Shown: positions 52,224 through 62,039 of the stretch, in pieces
Layout: each line of letters opens with the position of its first letter
How positions within the stretch are numbered: position 1 is the stretch's first letter
NCBI RefSeq assembly: GCF_000312365.2
Contig: NZ_HG003685.1
Coordinates: forward strand, 40,502-104,501
Source: Anaerococcus provencensis
GTDB taxonomy: Bacteria > Bacillota > Clostridia > Tissierellales > Peptoniphilaceae
Length of the DNA: 64,000 bases
Direction of reading: 5' to 3'
Program-made: the position numbers and the translations under genes
The notes under the pieces: model-generated
Told to the model about the DNA's origin: nothing
Database searches by the model: none
The model's input: only the letters and a program-made list of their open reading frames with translations

Positions 52224-53023
52224 TGACTTTTAATATAGACCCCGTAGCTTTTTCGATTTTTGGTATAAAAATATATTGGTATGCTTTAATCATAGTATTT
52301 GGGGTCATACTTGGTACACAATTTGCCAAAAAAGAATTTGTAAGAAGAGATTTTGAAGAAGACTTTATCTACGATATCCTTTTTGTTGTTTTGCCAAGTG
52401 GGATAATTGGTGCGAGACTTTGGTATGTAATCTTCATGTGGGATTACTATTCCCAAAATCCTGGACAAATCCTAAACATCAGAGGTGGGGGACTTGCTAT
52501 TCACGGGGGAATAATATTTGGCACCCTTGCCCTTTACCTATATTCCAAACACAAAGAAGTACCTTTCCTAGATATGACTGATGTTATGACACCATCCCTT
52601 GCCCTAGCTCAAGGAATAGGTAGATGGGGAAACTTTGTAAACCAAGAAGCTCACGGTGGACCAACAGATTTGCCTTGGGGAATAATAATTGATGGAGTAA
52701 AAGTTCATCCCACTTTCCTCTACGAATCTCTTGGAGATATAATAATATTTTTGATATTAATAAATTGGCGCAAAAACAATCCAGACAAGGGTAAAATTTC
52801 AGCCTCATATTTGATAGGCTATGGTATATTGAGATTTTTTGTTGAAGGACTAAGGACAGACTCCCTATACTGGGGACCGCTAAGAACAGCTCAAATCATT
52901 TCCCTAGTATTTATATTGTTGGGAGGAGTTTTATTTTTCATATCAAATAAGAAAAATCTCCCACCTTATTTTAAGACCAAAAAACAAGTGGAAAAGAAGC
53001 AAAACATCATAAATTTCAAATAA
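52223..53023 (+). CDS. lgt: Prolipoprotein diacylglyceryl transferase
   Basis: 266 residues, seven membrane helices. It shows the Lgt signature 'GIGRWGNFVNQEAHGG' with the catalytic-site Arg and Asn, 'GGGLAIHGGIIFG' with the essential His, and 'YGILRFFVEGLRTDS'. It adds diacylglycerol to the lipobox Cys of prolipoproteins such as the lipoproteins encoded at 22007-22279 and 37549-38565. Confidence 0.97.
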   Translation: MTFNIDPVAFSIFGIKIYWYALIIVFGVILGTQFAKKEFVRRDFEEDFIYDILFVVLPSGIIGARLWYVIFMWDYYSQNPGQILNIRGGGLAIHGGIIFGTLALYLYSKHKEVPFLDMTDVMTPSLALAQGIGRWGNFVNQEAHGGPTDLPWGIIIDGVKVHPTFLYESLGDIIIFLILINWRKNNPDKGKISASYLIGYGILRFFVEGLRTDSLYWGPLRTAQIISLVFILLGGVLFFISNKKNLPPYFKTKKQVEKKQNIINFK

Positions 53024-53057
53024 TTTTATGAAAATAGGCAAATAAATATAAAATATT

Positions 53058-53094
53058 AAGAAATCGATCATTTTGGTCGAATTTTTTTGTTTGC
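53058..53094 (+). terminator. Terminator between lgt and mraZ
   Basis: TCGATCA / TGGTCGA (one G-T pair) around a short TTT loop, flanked by AAA and TTTTTTT. Confidence 0.75.
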
Positions 53095-53111
53095 TTTATT
53101 ATGTAATATGG

Positions 53112-53117
53112 TATAAA
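53112..53117 (+). promoter_or_regulatory. -10 box of the division cluster promoter
   Basis: TATAAA 42 nt before mraZ; the upstream -35 (TTGCTT at 53091-53096) is weak and the spacer short (15 nt). Confidence 0.4.
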
Positions 53118-53125
53118 ATAAATAC

Positions 53126-53152
53126 AAAGTGGATTAAAGTGGTTTATGGTGG
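53126..53152 (+). promoter_or_regulatory. Three MraZ boxes before mraZ
   Basis: AAAGTGG (53126-53132), AAAGTGG (53136-53142) and ATGGTGG (53146-53152) lie exactly 10 bp apart, one helical turn. This is the direct-repeat operator bound by ring-shaped MraZ, placed between the -10 box and the start. MraZ should repress its own cluster. The last repeat overlaps the SD. Confidence 0.85.
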
Positions 53153-53158
53153 TAAGAA

Positions 53159-53572
53159 ATGTTTTTAGGTGAATTTACTCACAAGCTAGACTCAAAAAAT
53201 AGAATAATGATTCCTAGTGAATTTCGTGATGATTTGACTGAAGAATTTTTTATCACAAAGGGACCAGAGAATTCTTTGGTGATTTATACCAAGGATGAAT
53301 TTGATAAGCAAAGCGTAAGGCTTGATAATCTCATAAATGAAAACAAAAAAAATAGGGCCATAAAGAGACTATTTTTCTCATCCACAATCAAGACCAGCTT
53401 AGACAAACAAGGCAGGGTTTTGCTAAATAAGAATTTAAGAGATTATGCAAATATCGAAAGCGAGGCTATGATTATCGGCAACAACACAACTATTGAACTG
53501 TGGGATGTGGACACATGGCAAGCTTATATAAATGAAGTCGAGGTGAATTTATCCGATATTATGGATGAATAA
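53159..53572 (+). CDS. mraZ: Transcriptional regulator MraZ
   Basis: 137 residues with two SpoVT-AbrB-like halves: 'GEFTHKLDSKNRIMIPSEFR' and 'SSTIKTSLDKQGRVLLNKNLR' (in pieces), each with the 'DxKxRxxIP' type motif. It controls the division and wall gene cluster that follows, through the 10-bp-spaced boxes just upstream. It is the first gene of the cluster, as usual. Confidence 0.96.
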   Translation: MFLGEFTHKLDSKNRIMIPSEFRDDLTEEFFITKGPENSLVIYTKDEFDKQSVRLDNLINENKKNRAIKRLFFSSTIKTSLDKQGRVLLNKNLRDYANIESEAMIIGNNTTIELWDVDTWQAYINEVEVNLSDIMDE

Positions 53573-53574
53573 TT

Positions 53575-54495
53575 ATGGAATTTGAACATATTTCTGTTTT
53601 GGCAGAAGAAACAATAGAAAATTTGAATATAAAGCCCGATGGAATTTATGCTGACCTTACCCTTGGCAAGGGTGGCCATAGCAAGAAAATCTTGGAAAAA
53701 TTATCTGATAAGGGTAGGCTAATAGCCTTTGACCAAGATAGGGAAGCTATAATGGCTGCTAAGGAAAATCTTAAGGATTTTTCAAACGTAATTTACGTCA
53801 ATACCAATTTTGAAAATTTTGAATCAACTTTGAAAGATTTGAATATTTCAAAAATAGATGGTGCTTTGATGGATATTGGTGTCAGCTCATATCAAATTGA
53901 CAATGCTAGCCGTGGATTTTCTTATATGCACGATGGCCCACTTGATATGAGAATGGATGTCGAAAATGAGTTAACAGCAGAGACAATTGTAAATGAGTAT
54001 TCCAAAGAAGAACTTACTGAGATTTTCTCCAAATATGGCGAGGAAAGATTTTCTAAAACTATAGCTAGAAATATTGTCGATTATAGAAATAAACAGCGAA
54101 TAGATACGACTTTCAAATTAAGAGATATAGTTAACAAATCAGTAAGAAGCAAGGAAGCTCATCCAGAAAAAAGGGTTTTTCAAGCCCTACGTATTGAAGT
54201 TAATAGGGAACTAGAAGTATTGGAAAATACTATAGAAGACGTGGTTGATCATCTAAATGTTGGTGGTAGACTTTGTATCATAACATTTCACTCACTAGAA
54301 GATAGGATAGTAAAAAACAAGTTCAAGGACCTGGAAAAGGACTGTACTTGTCCGCCAGGACTTCCAGTATGTGTTTGTGATACTGTTAGGAAAGTAAAGA
54401 TTATCACCAACAAACCAATTGTTGCAGGTAAGAAAGAATTAAGTGAGAATTCTAGATCAAAAAGCGCTAAGCTTAGAGTATGTCAGAGGGTTTAA
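53575..54495 (+). CDS. rsmH: 16S rRNA (cytosine1402-N4)-methyltransferase
   Basis: 306 residues. The SAM motif is 'GIYADLTLGKGGHSKKIL', then 'FDQDREAI', 'MDIGVSSYQID' and 'GFSYMHDGPLDMRMD'. A C-terminal basic part ends 'ENSRSKSAKLRVCQRV', typical of RsmH (MraW). It starts 2 nt after the mraZ stop. It methylates C1402 in the ribosomal P site. Confidence 0.97.
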   Translation: MEFEHISVLAEETIENLNIKPDGIYADLTLGKGGHSKKILEKLSDKGRLIAFDQDREAIMAAKENLKDFSNVIYVNTNFENFESTLKDLNISKIDGALMDIGVSSYQIDNASRGFSYMHDGPLDMRMDVENELTAETIVNEYSKEELTEIFSKYGEERFSKTIARNIVDYRNKQRIDTTFKLRDIVNKSVRSKEAHPEKRVFQALRIEVNRELEVLENTIEDVVDHLNVGGRLCIITFHSLEDRIVKNKFKDLEKDCTCPPGLPVCVCDTVRKVKIITNKPIVAGKKELSENSRSKSAKLRVCQRV

Positions 54496-54497
54496 TT

Positions 54498-54899
54498 ATG
54501 AATTATAGCAATACTATAAATCAAACTTCAATTAATACCAATCACAATAGAAAAAGACTAAAAGTTGCTGAAGGTCCTAGATATAGTCAAAAGCATAAGA
54601 ACAAGATGCTTAGAAAAAGGGATAGAAGGCTAAAAAGTACTTTGATTATTTTGGCATTGGCTGTGATTGTAAGTTTGTCATATTTTAATATAAATAAAAG
54701 AAAAGAATTGAAAGCTAAGAGAATTGAGTATAATACTCTTATGAATCAAGTTATAACAAAAGAATTAAAGAGAGATCGTTTAGAAGCAAAACTAGAAAAT
54801 TCTGTTGATTTAAACAGGATCCAACGCTATGCTATGGAAGAACTTGGTATGGTCTATGCAAAAAATGAGACTCCAATAAATAACATAGAAGGTAATTAA
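54498..54899 (+). CDS. ftsL: FtsL-like cell division protein
   Basis: 133 residues. It has a basic cytoplasmic N-terminus, one membrane helix (about 46-66) and an outer coiled coil ending with 'DLNRIQRYAMEELGMVYA', the FtsL/DivIC-type C-terminal motif. ATG 54498, with AGAGGG before it, is chosen. It lies at the normal ftsL position between rsmH and the next wall gene. It should form a trimer with DivIB and DivIC; the identification rests on topology, position and the tail. Confidence 0.78.
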   Translation: MNYSNTINQTSINTNHNRKRLKVAEGPRYSQKHKNKMLRKRDRRLKSTLIILALAVIVSLSYFNINKRKELKAKRIEYNTLMNQVITKELKRDRLEAKLENSVDLNRIQRYAMEELGMVYAKNETPINNIEGN

Positions 54900-54900
54900 T

Positions 54901-55851
54901 ATGACAGATATGTTTAAGATTGCTATAATTAGTATTTTATCTTCTATAGTTTTAGGCTATGCTATACTTCCCATACTAAGAAATATGAAAGTGGGACAAA
55001 ACATTAGAAAAGAAGGTCCAAAGAGCCACTATCAAAAAGCAGGTACACCTACCATGGGTGGAATAATATTTTTGATAGCAGCACTTTTGATTACTTTAAT
55101 CTATGTTCCATTTAATCTAAGCTCTGCAATTATAATAATTGCATTTCTTGGCTACGGAGCTATTGGTTTTATAGACGACTATAGAAAACTAGTTTTAAAG
55201 CAATCTGAAGGATTAAACCCAAAACAAAAAATAATACTACAATTTGGCCTAGCTATACTTATTACAATATTAGCTTTTATTAACGACAAAGATAGTGTAA
55301 TGAAAATGACAATACCATTTTCAAACTATCCGCTATCTGTAAGCATCCTAGGTTTTCCAATCTTGATATTTATCATAGTAGGAACAACAAATGCAGTTAA
55401 CCTGACTGACGGACTAGATGGACTTGCTACAAGCGTATCACTTCCAGTCTTTATCACCTTATTTTTGATAAGTACAAAAGACTCATCAAGAATATTTTCT
55501 ATTATAATGTTTGGAGTGTTATTAGGATTTTTGTTATTTAACTCAAATCCAGCTTCAGTATTCATGGGTGATACAGGATCTATGGCAATAGGTGGGGCTG
55601 TTGTTGCCCTTGCTATCATTGAAAGAATTCCAATCTATTTAGTGATATTTGGTGGAGTTTATGTGATGGAAACTTTATCAGTAATGATTCAAGTATTCTC
55701 ATATAGGCATAGAAACAAGAAAAGAGTATTTTTGATGACTCCAATCCACCATCACTTTGAGTTAAAAGGATACAAGGAGCCAAAAATTGTAAGTGGCTTT
55801 ACAATAGTTAGTGTTTTATTATGTTTAATAACTTTGGTGGCAATTTTATGA
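54901..55851 (+). CDS. mraY: Phospho-N-acetylmuramoyl-pentapeptide transferase
   Basis: 316 residues, ten membrane helices. Conserved motifs are 'KAGTPTMGGIIF', 'GFIDDYRKLV' (DD), 'NAVNLTDGLDGLA' with the catalytic Asp, 'FMGDTGSMAIGG' and 'MTPIHHHFEL'. It transfers phospho-MurNAc-pentapeptide to undecaprenyl phosphate, making lipid I. It directly follows ftsL; the usual ftsI, murE and murF genes are absent from the space between. Confidence 0.97.
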   Translation: MTDMFKIAIISILSSIVLGYAILPILRNMKVGQNIRKEGPKSHYQKAGTPTMGGIIFLIAALLITLIYVPFNLSSAIIIIAFLGYGAIGFIDDYRKLVLKQSEGLNPKQKIILQFGLAILITILAFINDKDSVMKMTIPFSNYPLSVSILGFPILIFIIVGTTNAVNLTDGLDGLATSVSLPVFITLFLISTKDSSRIFSIIMFGVLLGFLLFNSNPASVFMGDTGSMAIGGAVVALAIIERIPIYLVIFGGVYVMETLSVMIQVFSYRHRNKKRVFLMTPIHHHFELKGYKEPKIVSGFTIVSVLLCLITLVAIL

Positions 55852-57173
55852 GAAAAGTTTTAGTGTACGGACTTGGTGTCAGTGGTATATCCACAGTTAA
55901 AAGCCTAGCTGAGATGGACTATCAAGTTTATACTTATGATAAAAATAAAATAGAAATTGAACAATTGAAGGGCTATAATTATAGCCCTATTTCTGATTCA
56001 AAAATCATGGATATTGACTATGATTTTGTAGTAAAGTCTCCAGGGATCAAACCTAGCGACGATTTATTGGTAAGATTAGCGGAAAAATTTGAAATTATAT
56101 CAGATATAGAATTATCCTATAGGCTTTTTCCTGATAAGAAGTTTTTATCTATTACTGGAACCAACGGGAAGACTTCTACAACTTCTATGATTAGCCATAT
56201 CTTAAATGAAAATGGAATTAGGGCCATATCTGTAGGTAATATTGGCGAGGGTATCTTGTGGCAGATGAAAAATAATGATGCTGTTTTTGTTGAAGAGCTT
56301 TCATCTTTTCAACTAAAAGACACATCTTCCTACCACCCTCATATAGGAGCTATATTAAATATCAGCCCAGATCATATAGACTGGCATGGATTTTATGAGG
56401 ATTATATAGATTCTAAGTTTAATATTGCCAAAAACCAAGATAACAATGATTACCTAATCATAAACCATGAGGATGAGATTTTATCTAAAAACAAGGATAA
56501 ATTTAAGGCAAATATTTATGAGTTTTCAAGCAAGAGAGAGGTAGCCAAGGGCCTATATCTAGAAAATGATAAGATAATTTTTTCTGAAGACGATAAAAAA
56601 ATAGAAGTCCTAGAAGTCAAAGATTTAAAGATAATAGGTAATCACAATTATGAAAATTTGATGGCAGCTATTCTTGAAACTTACCTATTTGGCCTAGACC
56701 TTGAACAAATAGCAAGGGCAAGCAAGACTTTTGTATCTATTGAACACCGCCTAGAATTTGTAGATGAAGTTCGCGGTGTAAAGATATATAATGATTCTAA
56801 GGGTACAAATGTCGATAGCTCTATAAAGGCAATCAATAGCTTCACAGATCCTATAATTATTATAGGAGGGGGCTATGACAAGAAGATTGACTATAGTGAC
56901 TATGTAAAAGCCTTTACAAAAAATGGCAAAGAAATGATTATTCTTGGCGAAACTAAGGAAATGCTAAAAGATTTGTGCCAAAAATATTTTGTTAAATACA
57001 AAGTAGTTGATGATATGGACCAGGCTGTAAGATATGCTGTAAGCATAGCTCAAAGTCCTGATATCATCTTGCTATCTCCAGCTAGTGCAAGCTGGGATAT
57101 GTACGATTCCTACCAAACTAGGGGTCGAGACTTTAAAGAAAAGATTGATAAGTACAAAGGAAATATTAAATGA
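55848..57173 (+). CDS. murD: UDP-N-acetylmuramoylalanine-D-glutamate ligase
   Basis: 441 residues. The ATP motif is 'SITGTNGKTSTTSMI', followed by 'EELSSFQLK', 'LNISPDHIDWHG' and 'NDSKGTNVDSS', all standard for MurD. The start codon overlaps the mraY stop (ATGA), which decides the start at 55848. It adds D-Glu to UDP-MurNAc-L-Ala. Confidence 0.97.
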   Translation: MRKVLVYGLGVSGISTVKSLAEMDYQVYTYDKNKIEIEQLKGYNYSPISDSKIMDIDYDFVVKSPGIKPSDDLLVRLAEKFEIISDIELSYRLFPDKKFLSITGTNGKTSTTSMISHILNENGIRAISVGNIGEGILWQMKNNDAVFVEELSSFQLKDTSSYHPHIGAILNISPDHIDWHGFYEDYIDSKFNIAKNQDNNDYLIINHEDEILSKNKDKFKANIYEFSSKREVAKGLYLENDKIIFSEDDKKIEVLEVKDLKIIGNHNYENLMAAILETYLFGLDLEQIARASKTFVSIEHRLEFVDEVRGVKIYNDSKGTNVDSSIKAINSFTDPIIIIGGGYDKKIDYSDYVKAFTKNGKEMIILGETKEMLKDLCQKYFVKYKVVDDMDQAVRYAVSIAQSPDIILLSPASASWDMYDSYQTRGRDFKEKIDKYKGNIK

Positions 57174-58264
57174 GAGTAATAATTTCAGGTGGTGGAACTG
57201 GTGGACACATATATCCAGCCATAGCCATCGCCCAAAAATTACAAGCTAATATTGAAAACTGTGAGATTCTTTATGTTGGGATCAAAGGTGGTCCAGAAGA
57301 AGCAATAGCAAAAAAATATGGCTATGAATTTAGGCCAATTGATGGCATGGGTCTACCTAGAAAGATTAACAAAAGATTTTTCAAATCCCTATCCAAAAAT
57401 ATGAAGGGTTTTAAGGCGGCAAGACATATTGTAAAGGAATATAAACCAGATATAGCAATTGGTACTGGTGGCTATGTTTGTGGACCTATCATATATAAGG
57501 CTGCTAAGGCTAAGGTTCCTACTATAATTCACGAATCAAACTCGTATCCAGGAGTCACATCTAAATTCCTATCAAAAAGAGTAGACTACCTATGTATATC
57601 TTATCCACAAGCCAAGAGACACTTAAAATACAAGGATAATATTGTCGTTACAGGTAATCCTGTAAGGACAAACTTCAAAGAAACTTTTACTGATGAGGAC
57701 TTGGCAAAACTTGGCATCAAGAAAGATAGGCCAGTAGTATTTTCCTTTGGTGGATCAAACGGTTCATACGCCCTAAATAAGGCAGTAATAGAACTTTCAA
57801 AGATTTTAAAGGATGAATTTTACCTACTTCATCAAACAGGTAGACGTAACTATGATAAATTTATGGAAGAAGTCACTGAGAATCCTTATATCAAGGCATT
57901 TTCCTATATTGACAATATAGATTTATTCTATGCTGTAAGCGACTTGGTAATAGCATCAAGTGGGGCAATGAGTCTTGCTGAAATATCAGCAGTAAAAAAA
58001 CCTTCTATTTTGATACCTAAAGCTTACACTACAGAAAATCACCAACAATATAATGCACAAACTTATGTTGATAATGGAGCAGCCCTTATGATCCTAGAAA
58101 AAAATCTTGATGGCAAACTTTTATATGATGATATTCTTTCTATAATAAACGATAAAGAAAAGCTAGAAGCTATGGGCAAGGCTGCAGGCTTACTTGCAGA
58201 TGAGGATGCTAGTGATAAGATTCTAGACTTAGTATTGGAATTAGTTGGTAAAGATGCAAAATAA
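57170..58264 (+). CDS. murG: Lipid II synthase MurG
   Basis: 364 residues, GT28 family. It has 'ISGGGTGGHIYPAIAIAQ', 'GTGGYVCGPIIYKA', 'HESNSYPGVTSK', 'SFGGSNGSYALNK' and 'ASSGAMSLAEISAVKKPSILIP' in pieces. It adds GlcNAc to lipid I at the inner face of the membrane. The start overlaps the murD stop (ATGA). ftsW, often placed between murD and murG, is absent. Confidence 0.97.
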   Translation: MRVIISGGGTGGHIYPAIAIAQKLQANIENCEILYVGIKGGPEEAIAKKYGYEFRPIDGMGLPRKINKRFFKSLSKNMKGFKAARHIVKEYKPDIAIGTGGYVCGPIIYKAAKAKVPTIIHESNSYPGVTSKFLSKRVDYLCISYPQAKRHLKYKDNIVVTGNPVRTNFKETFTDEDLAKLGIKKDRPVVFSFGGSNGSYALNKAVIELSKILKDEFYLLHQTGRRNYDKFMEEVTENPYIKAFSYIDNIDLFYAVSDLVIASSGAMSLAEISAVKKPSILIPKAYTTENHQQYNAQTYVDNGAALMILEKNLDGKLLYDDILSIINDKEKLEAMGKAAGLLADEDASDKILDLVLELVGKDAK

Positions 58265-59084
58265 TAACGATGATAGATATTTAAAAAAAGATGGAAAAAC
58301 CATAAAGAAAACTTACGTGGCCAAGAAAAATAACCGTAACTTTGAAAAAGAGAAAAAGTTATTTTCTAAGCCCTTTGTATTTGTTCTTATATTATTATTT
58401 CTATTAACTGTTCTCTACAGCTTATATATCCACCCTTTTATGCAAATATCTGATATATACATAAGCGGCAACAAAAATATAAGTGATGAACAAATTATAA
58501 GTCAAATGTCAAATCCTATCGGAGAAAACATATTGATTTATAATGTAGCAGACAGCAAAGAAAGGATTAATGCTATTGACTCTGTCGATGGCGTAGAAAT
58601 CAAGAAAGTTTTTCCAAATCTTTTATCCATAGAAGTAGATGAAAGTTATCCACTCTTTTATCAAGAAGAAAAAGATAAGACTTACTATATAGATAACAAA
58701 GCTAAGATTACAGAAAATAGCCCAGAAAACAATGAAGGACTTATCAAAATCAGAGGGGCAAAGCTTAGAAACATCACAGGTGAAAACTTTACTAGCTCAG
58801 AAGCTTCACTTAATTTTATTAAGGCAATACAGGAATTTTCCTACATTGACAAGGTAAAAGAAATAGATTTGGAAAATAAGGCCGAAATTGGTATAATGTT
58901 AAATGATATAGATGTAAAATTCGGTGATTTGAACAATATTAGTGATAAGTTAAAATTACTAGATAAAATCCTAAATGATATCGACCAAAAGGGCGTGCTT
59001 GCTGTTCAAATAGACCTAGATAATGGCAAGAATCCTAGAGTAAAAGTGGACGATCAATCATTTAGTGAAGATCTAAATTATTAA
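58254..59084 (+). CDS. divIB: DivIB/FtsQ-type division protein
   Basis: 276 residues. It has a basic cytoplasmic N-terminus, one membrane helix (about 42-62), then a POTRA domain beginning '[19 protein letters not shown]' and a beta domain with '[18 protein letters not shown]' in pieces. This is the FtsQ/DivIB layout and position. ATG 58254 overlaps the murG stop by 11 nt; it is preferred over a TTG at 58245. Confidence 0.92.
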   Translation: MQNNNDDRYLKKDGKTIKKTYVAKKNNRNFEKEKKLFSKPFVFVLILLFLLTVLYSLYIHPFMQISDIYISGNKNISDEQIISQMSNPIGENILIYNVADSKERINAIDSVDGVEIKKVFPNLLSIEVDESYPLFYQEEKDKTYYIDNKAKITENSPENNEGLIKIRGAKLRNITGENFTSSEASLNFIKAIQEFSYIDKVKEIDLENKAEIGIMLNDIDVKFGDLNNISDKLKLLDKILNDIDQKGVLAVQIDLDNGKNPRVKVDDQSFSEDLNY

Positions 59085-59109
59085 AAAATTAGAGATGACG
59101 GGGGAAACT

Positions 59110-60210
59110 ATGGCAAACATTAATATGGAAATGGACAATAGCGCATTAGCTAAGATAAAGGTCATCGGTGTAGGTGGCGGTGGAAACAACGCTATCAGCC
59201 GAATGAGAGACAATGGACTATCAGGTGTAGAATTTGTTGCAGTAAATACAGACTTACAAACTCTACAAGAATCAAATGCAGACATTCGCCTACAAATTGG
59301 TGAAAAACTAACTCGTGGACTTGGCGCTGGTGCTAATCCAGAAGTTGGAGAAAAAGCTGCCGAAGAAAGCAAAAATGATATCACAGAATCCCTAAAGGGA
59401 GCCGATATGGTATTTATCACTGCTGGAATGGGCGGCGGTACTGGTACAGGTGCTGCTCCAATTGTTGCAAATGTTGCAAAAGATTTGGGAATATTAACTG
59501 TAGGTGTTGTTACAAAACCATTCACATTTGAAGGTAGAAAAAGACAATCCCAAGCAGAAGCAGGTGTAGAAAGACTTAAAGAAAATGTTGATACACTTAT
59601 TACAATTCCAAATGATAGACTTCTTCAAATAGTAGAAAAAAGAACATCAATGGTAGATGCATTTAAACTTGCTGACCAAGTTTTGATGGATGCAGTTTCA
59701 GGTATTTCAGAACTAATTGCAGTTCCAAACGTAATCAACTTAGACTTTGCTGACGTTGAATCTATCATGAGCGATCAAGGTATAGCTCATATGGGTATTG
59801 GTCGTGCAAATGGCGAAAATAGAGCAGTTGATGCTGCAAAAGCTGCTATCAATTCTCCACTTCTTGAAACATCTATCGAAGGTGCAAAGGCAGTTCTACT
59901 AAATGTTACAGCTGCTGAAGTTGGTTTGATGGAAGCAAACGAAGCTGCAGAATTAATTCGCGATAATATTGATTCTGATGCAAATATCATCTTTGGTGTA
60001 GGTAGTGATGAATCACTTGGTGAAGACATCAAGATTACTGTTATTGCTACAGGTTTTGACAACCAAGCTAAACGTCGTGATGACCTTAACCCACACAGAA
60101 GTCAAAGAAGCGATTATGAATCAGCTCCAAGAAATCAAAGATCAAACCAAGAAACAAAGGCTAAGAAAAATCCATTTGACGATATAGATTTACCAGACTT
60201 CTTAAAGTAA
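59110..60210 (+). CDS. ftsZ: Cell division GTPase FtsZ
   Basis: 366 residues. The GTP-binding tubulin signature '[12 protein letters not shown]' (glycine run 108-114) and '[12 protein letters not shown]' are present. The T7 loop is '[13 protein letters not shown]'. The linker is short and basic, ending in the C-terminal peptide '[10 protein letters not shown]', the contact site for FtsZ partners. ATG 59110, 5 nt after GGGGGAA, is chosen. ftsA is not next to it. Confidence 0.98.
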   Translation: MANINMEMDNSALAKIKVIGVGGGGNNAISRMRDNGLSGVEFVAVNTDLQTLQESNADIRLQIGEKLTRGLGAGANPEVGEKAAEESKNDITESLKGADMVFITAGMGGGTGTGAAPIVANVAKDLGILTVGVVTKPFTFEGRKRQSQAEAGVERLKENVDTLITIPNDRLLQIVEKRTSMVDAFKLADQVLMDAVSGISELIAVPNVINLDFADVESIMSDQGIAHMGIGRANGENRAVDAAKAAINSPLLETSIEGAKAVLLNVTAAEVGLMEANEAAELIRDNIDSDANIIFGVGSDESLGEDIKITVIATGFDNQAKRRDDLNPHRSQRSDYESAPRNQRSNQETKAKKNPFDDIDLPDFLK

Positions 60211-60211
60211 T

Positions 60212-60661
60212 ATGAAATGCCCTTATTGTCATTCAAATAATACAAGAGTTCTTGATTCAAGAGCCACCGAAGATGACACAGCTATCAGACGTAGAAGGCT
60301 TTGCGAAGATTGCGACAAAAGATTTTCAACCTATGAGAGGTATGAAGATAATACCGTTATGGTTATTAAAAAAGATGAAACAAGAGAGTCTTTTAACCCA
60401 TCTAAGATTATATCAGGGGTAGTGAAAAGCTGCCAAAAAAGACCTGTTTCCATGGATCAGATAGAAGAAGTTGCCAAAAATGTTGAAGTAAAGATTAACC
60501 ATACAGGCAAAAAAGAAGTTACTTCAACCTATATTGGTGAACTTGTCATGGATGAACTAAAAGATCTTGATCCAGTTGCATATGTACGCTTTGCCTCAGT
60601 TTACAGAGAATTTAAAGATGTCGATTCATTTTATGATGAAATACTTAATTTTAAAGATTAA
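60212..60661 (+). CDS. nrdR: Transcriptional repressor NrdR
   Basis: 149 residues. The N-terminal zinc ribbon has Cys3, Cys6, Cys31 and Cys34 ('CPYC', 'CEDC'). The ATP-cone domain follows ('VIKKDETRESFNPSKIISGVVKSC' in pieces). NrdR represses ribonucleotide reductase genes when dATP is high. It starts one base after the ftsZ stop. Confidence 0.97.
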   Translation: MKCPYCHSNNTRVLDSRATEDDTAIRRRRLCEDCDKRFSTYERYEDNTVMVIKKDETRESFNPSKIISGVVKSCQKRPVSMDQIEEVAKNVEVKINHTGKKEVTSTYIGELVMDELKDLDPVAYVRFASVYREFKDVDSFYDEILNFKD

Positions 60662-60667
60662 AGATGC

Positions 60668-60709
60668 TAGTGAAAAGCTTAGGCTATAAGCTAGCTTCTT
60701 TTTTTATAG
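60668..60709 (+). terminator. Probable terminator after nrdR
   Basis: AAGCTTAG / CTAGCTT (one bulge), and an alternative GCTAG/CTAGC pairing, followed by seven T. It lies just before rarA. Confidence 0.55.
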
Positions 60710-60719
60710 GAAGGCTTTT

Positions 60720-62039
60720 ATGGATTTATTTGAATTAAATAGGCAATATGAATTAGAAAAATCTGCTCCTCTGGCCGATAGGCTTAGACCAAAGACTTTG
60801 GATGAATATATTGGCCAAGAACATTTGGTAGGCGAGGGAATGATAATAAATCGTATGATAAAGGCAGATAGGATTTATTCTATGATTTTTTATGGACCAC
60901 CAGGTGTTGGCAAGACTACGCTTGCCAAAATTATTTCCCAATCTACAAATATGGCCTTTGAAGAACTTTCCGCTGTATCTAGTGGGATTTCTGATGTAAA
61001 AAACAAGATTCAAATAGCTAAGGACAATCTAAGCTATGAGAACAAGAAGACCATTTTATTTATAGACGAGATTCACAGGTTTAACAAGTCCCAGCAAGAT
61101 TATCTCTTGCCCTTTGTAGAAAATTCCACCATAATACTTATTGGAGCAACTACTGAAAATCCATATTTTGAGGTAAATAAGGCCCTCATATCAAGAATGT
61201 ATGTTTTTGAATTAAAGAGTCTTACAGATGATAATTTGAATAAGTTAATAGATCAGGCTATAAGTACAGATACAATTTTCGCCAATAAGAACATTGAAAT
61301 AAATGAAGAAGCTAGAAAAACTCTTATAAAATATTCAAATGGAGATAGTAGAGCCTTATTAAATGGACTTGAGATTGCAATATTTTCAGAAAATGAGAAA
61401 GATGGTAAAATTATTATAGACAAAGATACTATCGAACACTCTATCCAAAAAAAGATTGCGATTTATGATAAAAAGGGAGATAGACACTACGATACAATAT
61501 CTGCCTTTATCAAGTCTATGAGGGGATCAGATATAGATGCAAGTCTATTTTACCTGGCAAAGATGCTTGAATCTGGTGAGGATATCAAATTTATAGCAAG
61601 GAGAATGATTATATTTGCAGCAGAAGATATTTCAAATGCAGATCCAAATGCCCTTATCCTCGCCACATCAACTTTTGATGCTATAAACACAGTTGGTATG
61701 CCAGAAGCAAGAATAATTCTTGCCCAAACGGTAACCTACCTTGCAGCAGCCCCTAAGAGCAACTCGACTTATAAGGCCATAGCAAAAGCTATAGATTTTG
61801 TGAAAAATAACTCTGACAGGGAGGTTCCAAATAAGCTAAAGGATTCCCACTATCCAGGAAGCAAGAATTTGATCCATGATTCCTATCTCTATCCCCACGA
61901 TTTTGGTGGATATGTAGACCAGGATTACTTGCCAGATGAATTTGTCGGGGAGATATTTTACAATCCGATTTTTGTTGGATATGAAAAGAATATGATAGAA
62001 AGATTAAATAAAAGGAAAGAAGGAAACAATGAAGATTAG
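60720..62039 (+). CDS. rarA: Replication-associated recombination protein A (AAA+ ATPase)
   Basis: 439 residues. The N-terminal '[21 protein letters not shown]' is diagnostic. Walker A is 'GPPGVGKTT' (59-67) and Walker B is 'LFIDEIHRF'. The sensor-1 '[12 protein letters not shown]' and the C-terminal MgsA domain with '[22 protein letters not shown]' (in pieces) are complete. RarA works at stalled replication forks. The end overlaps the asnS start by 11 nt. Confidence 0.97.
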   Translation: MDLFELNRQYELEKSAPLADRLRPKTLDEYIGQEHLVGEGMIINRMIKADRIYSMIFYGPPGVGKTTLAKIISQSTNMAFEELSAVSSGISDVKNKIQIAKDNLSYENKKTILFIDEIHRFNKSQQDYLLPFVENSTIILIGATTENPYFEVNKALISRMYVFELKSLTDDNLNKLIDQAISTDTIFANKNIEINEEARKTLIKYSNGDSRALLNGLEIAIFSENEKDGKIIIDKDTIEHSIQKKIAIYDKKGDRHYDTISAFIKSMRGSDIDASLFYLAKMLESGEDIKFIARRMIIFAAEDISNADPNALILATSTFDAINTVGMPEARIILAQTVTYLAAAPKSNSTYKAIAKAIDFVKNNSDREVPNKLKDSHYPGSKNLIHDSYLYPHDFGGYVDQDYLPDEFVGEIFYNPIFVGYEKNMIERLNKRKEGNNED

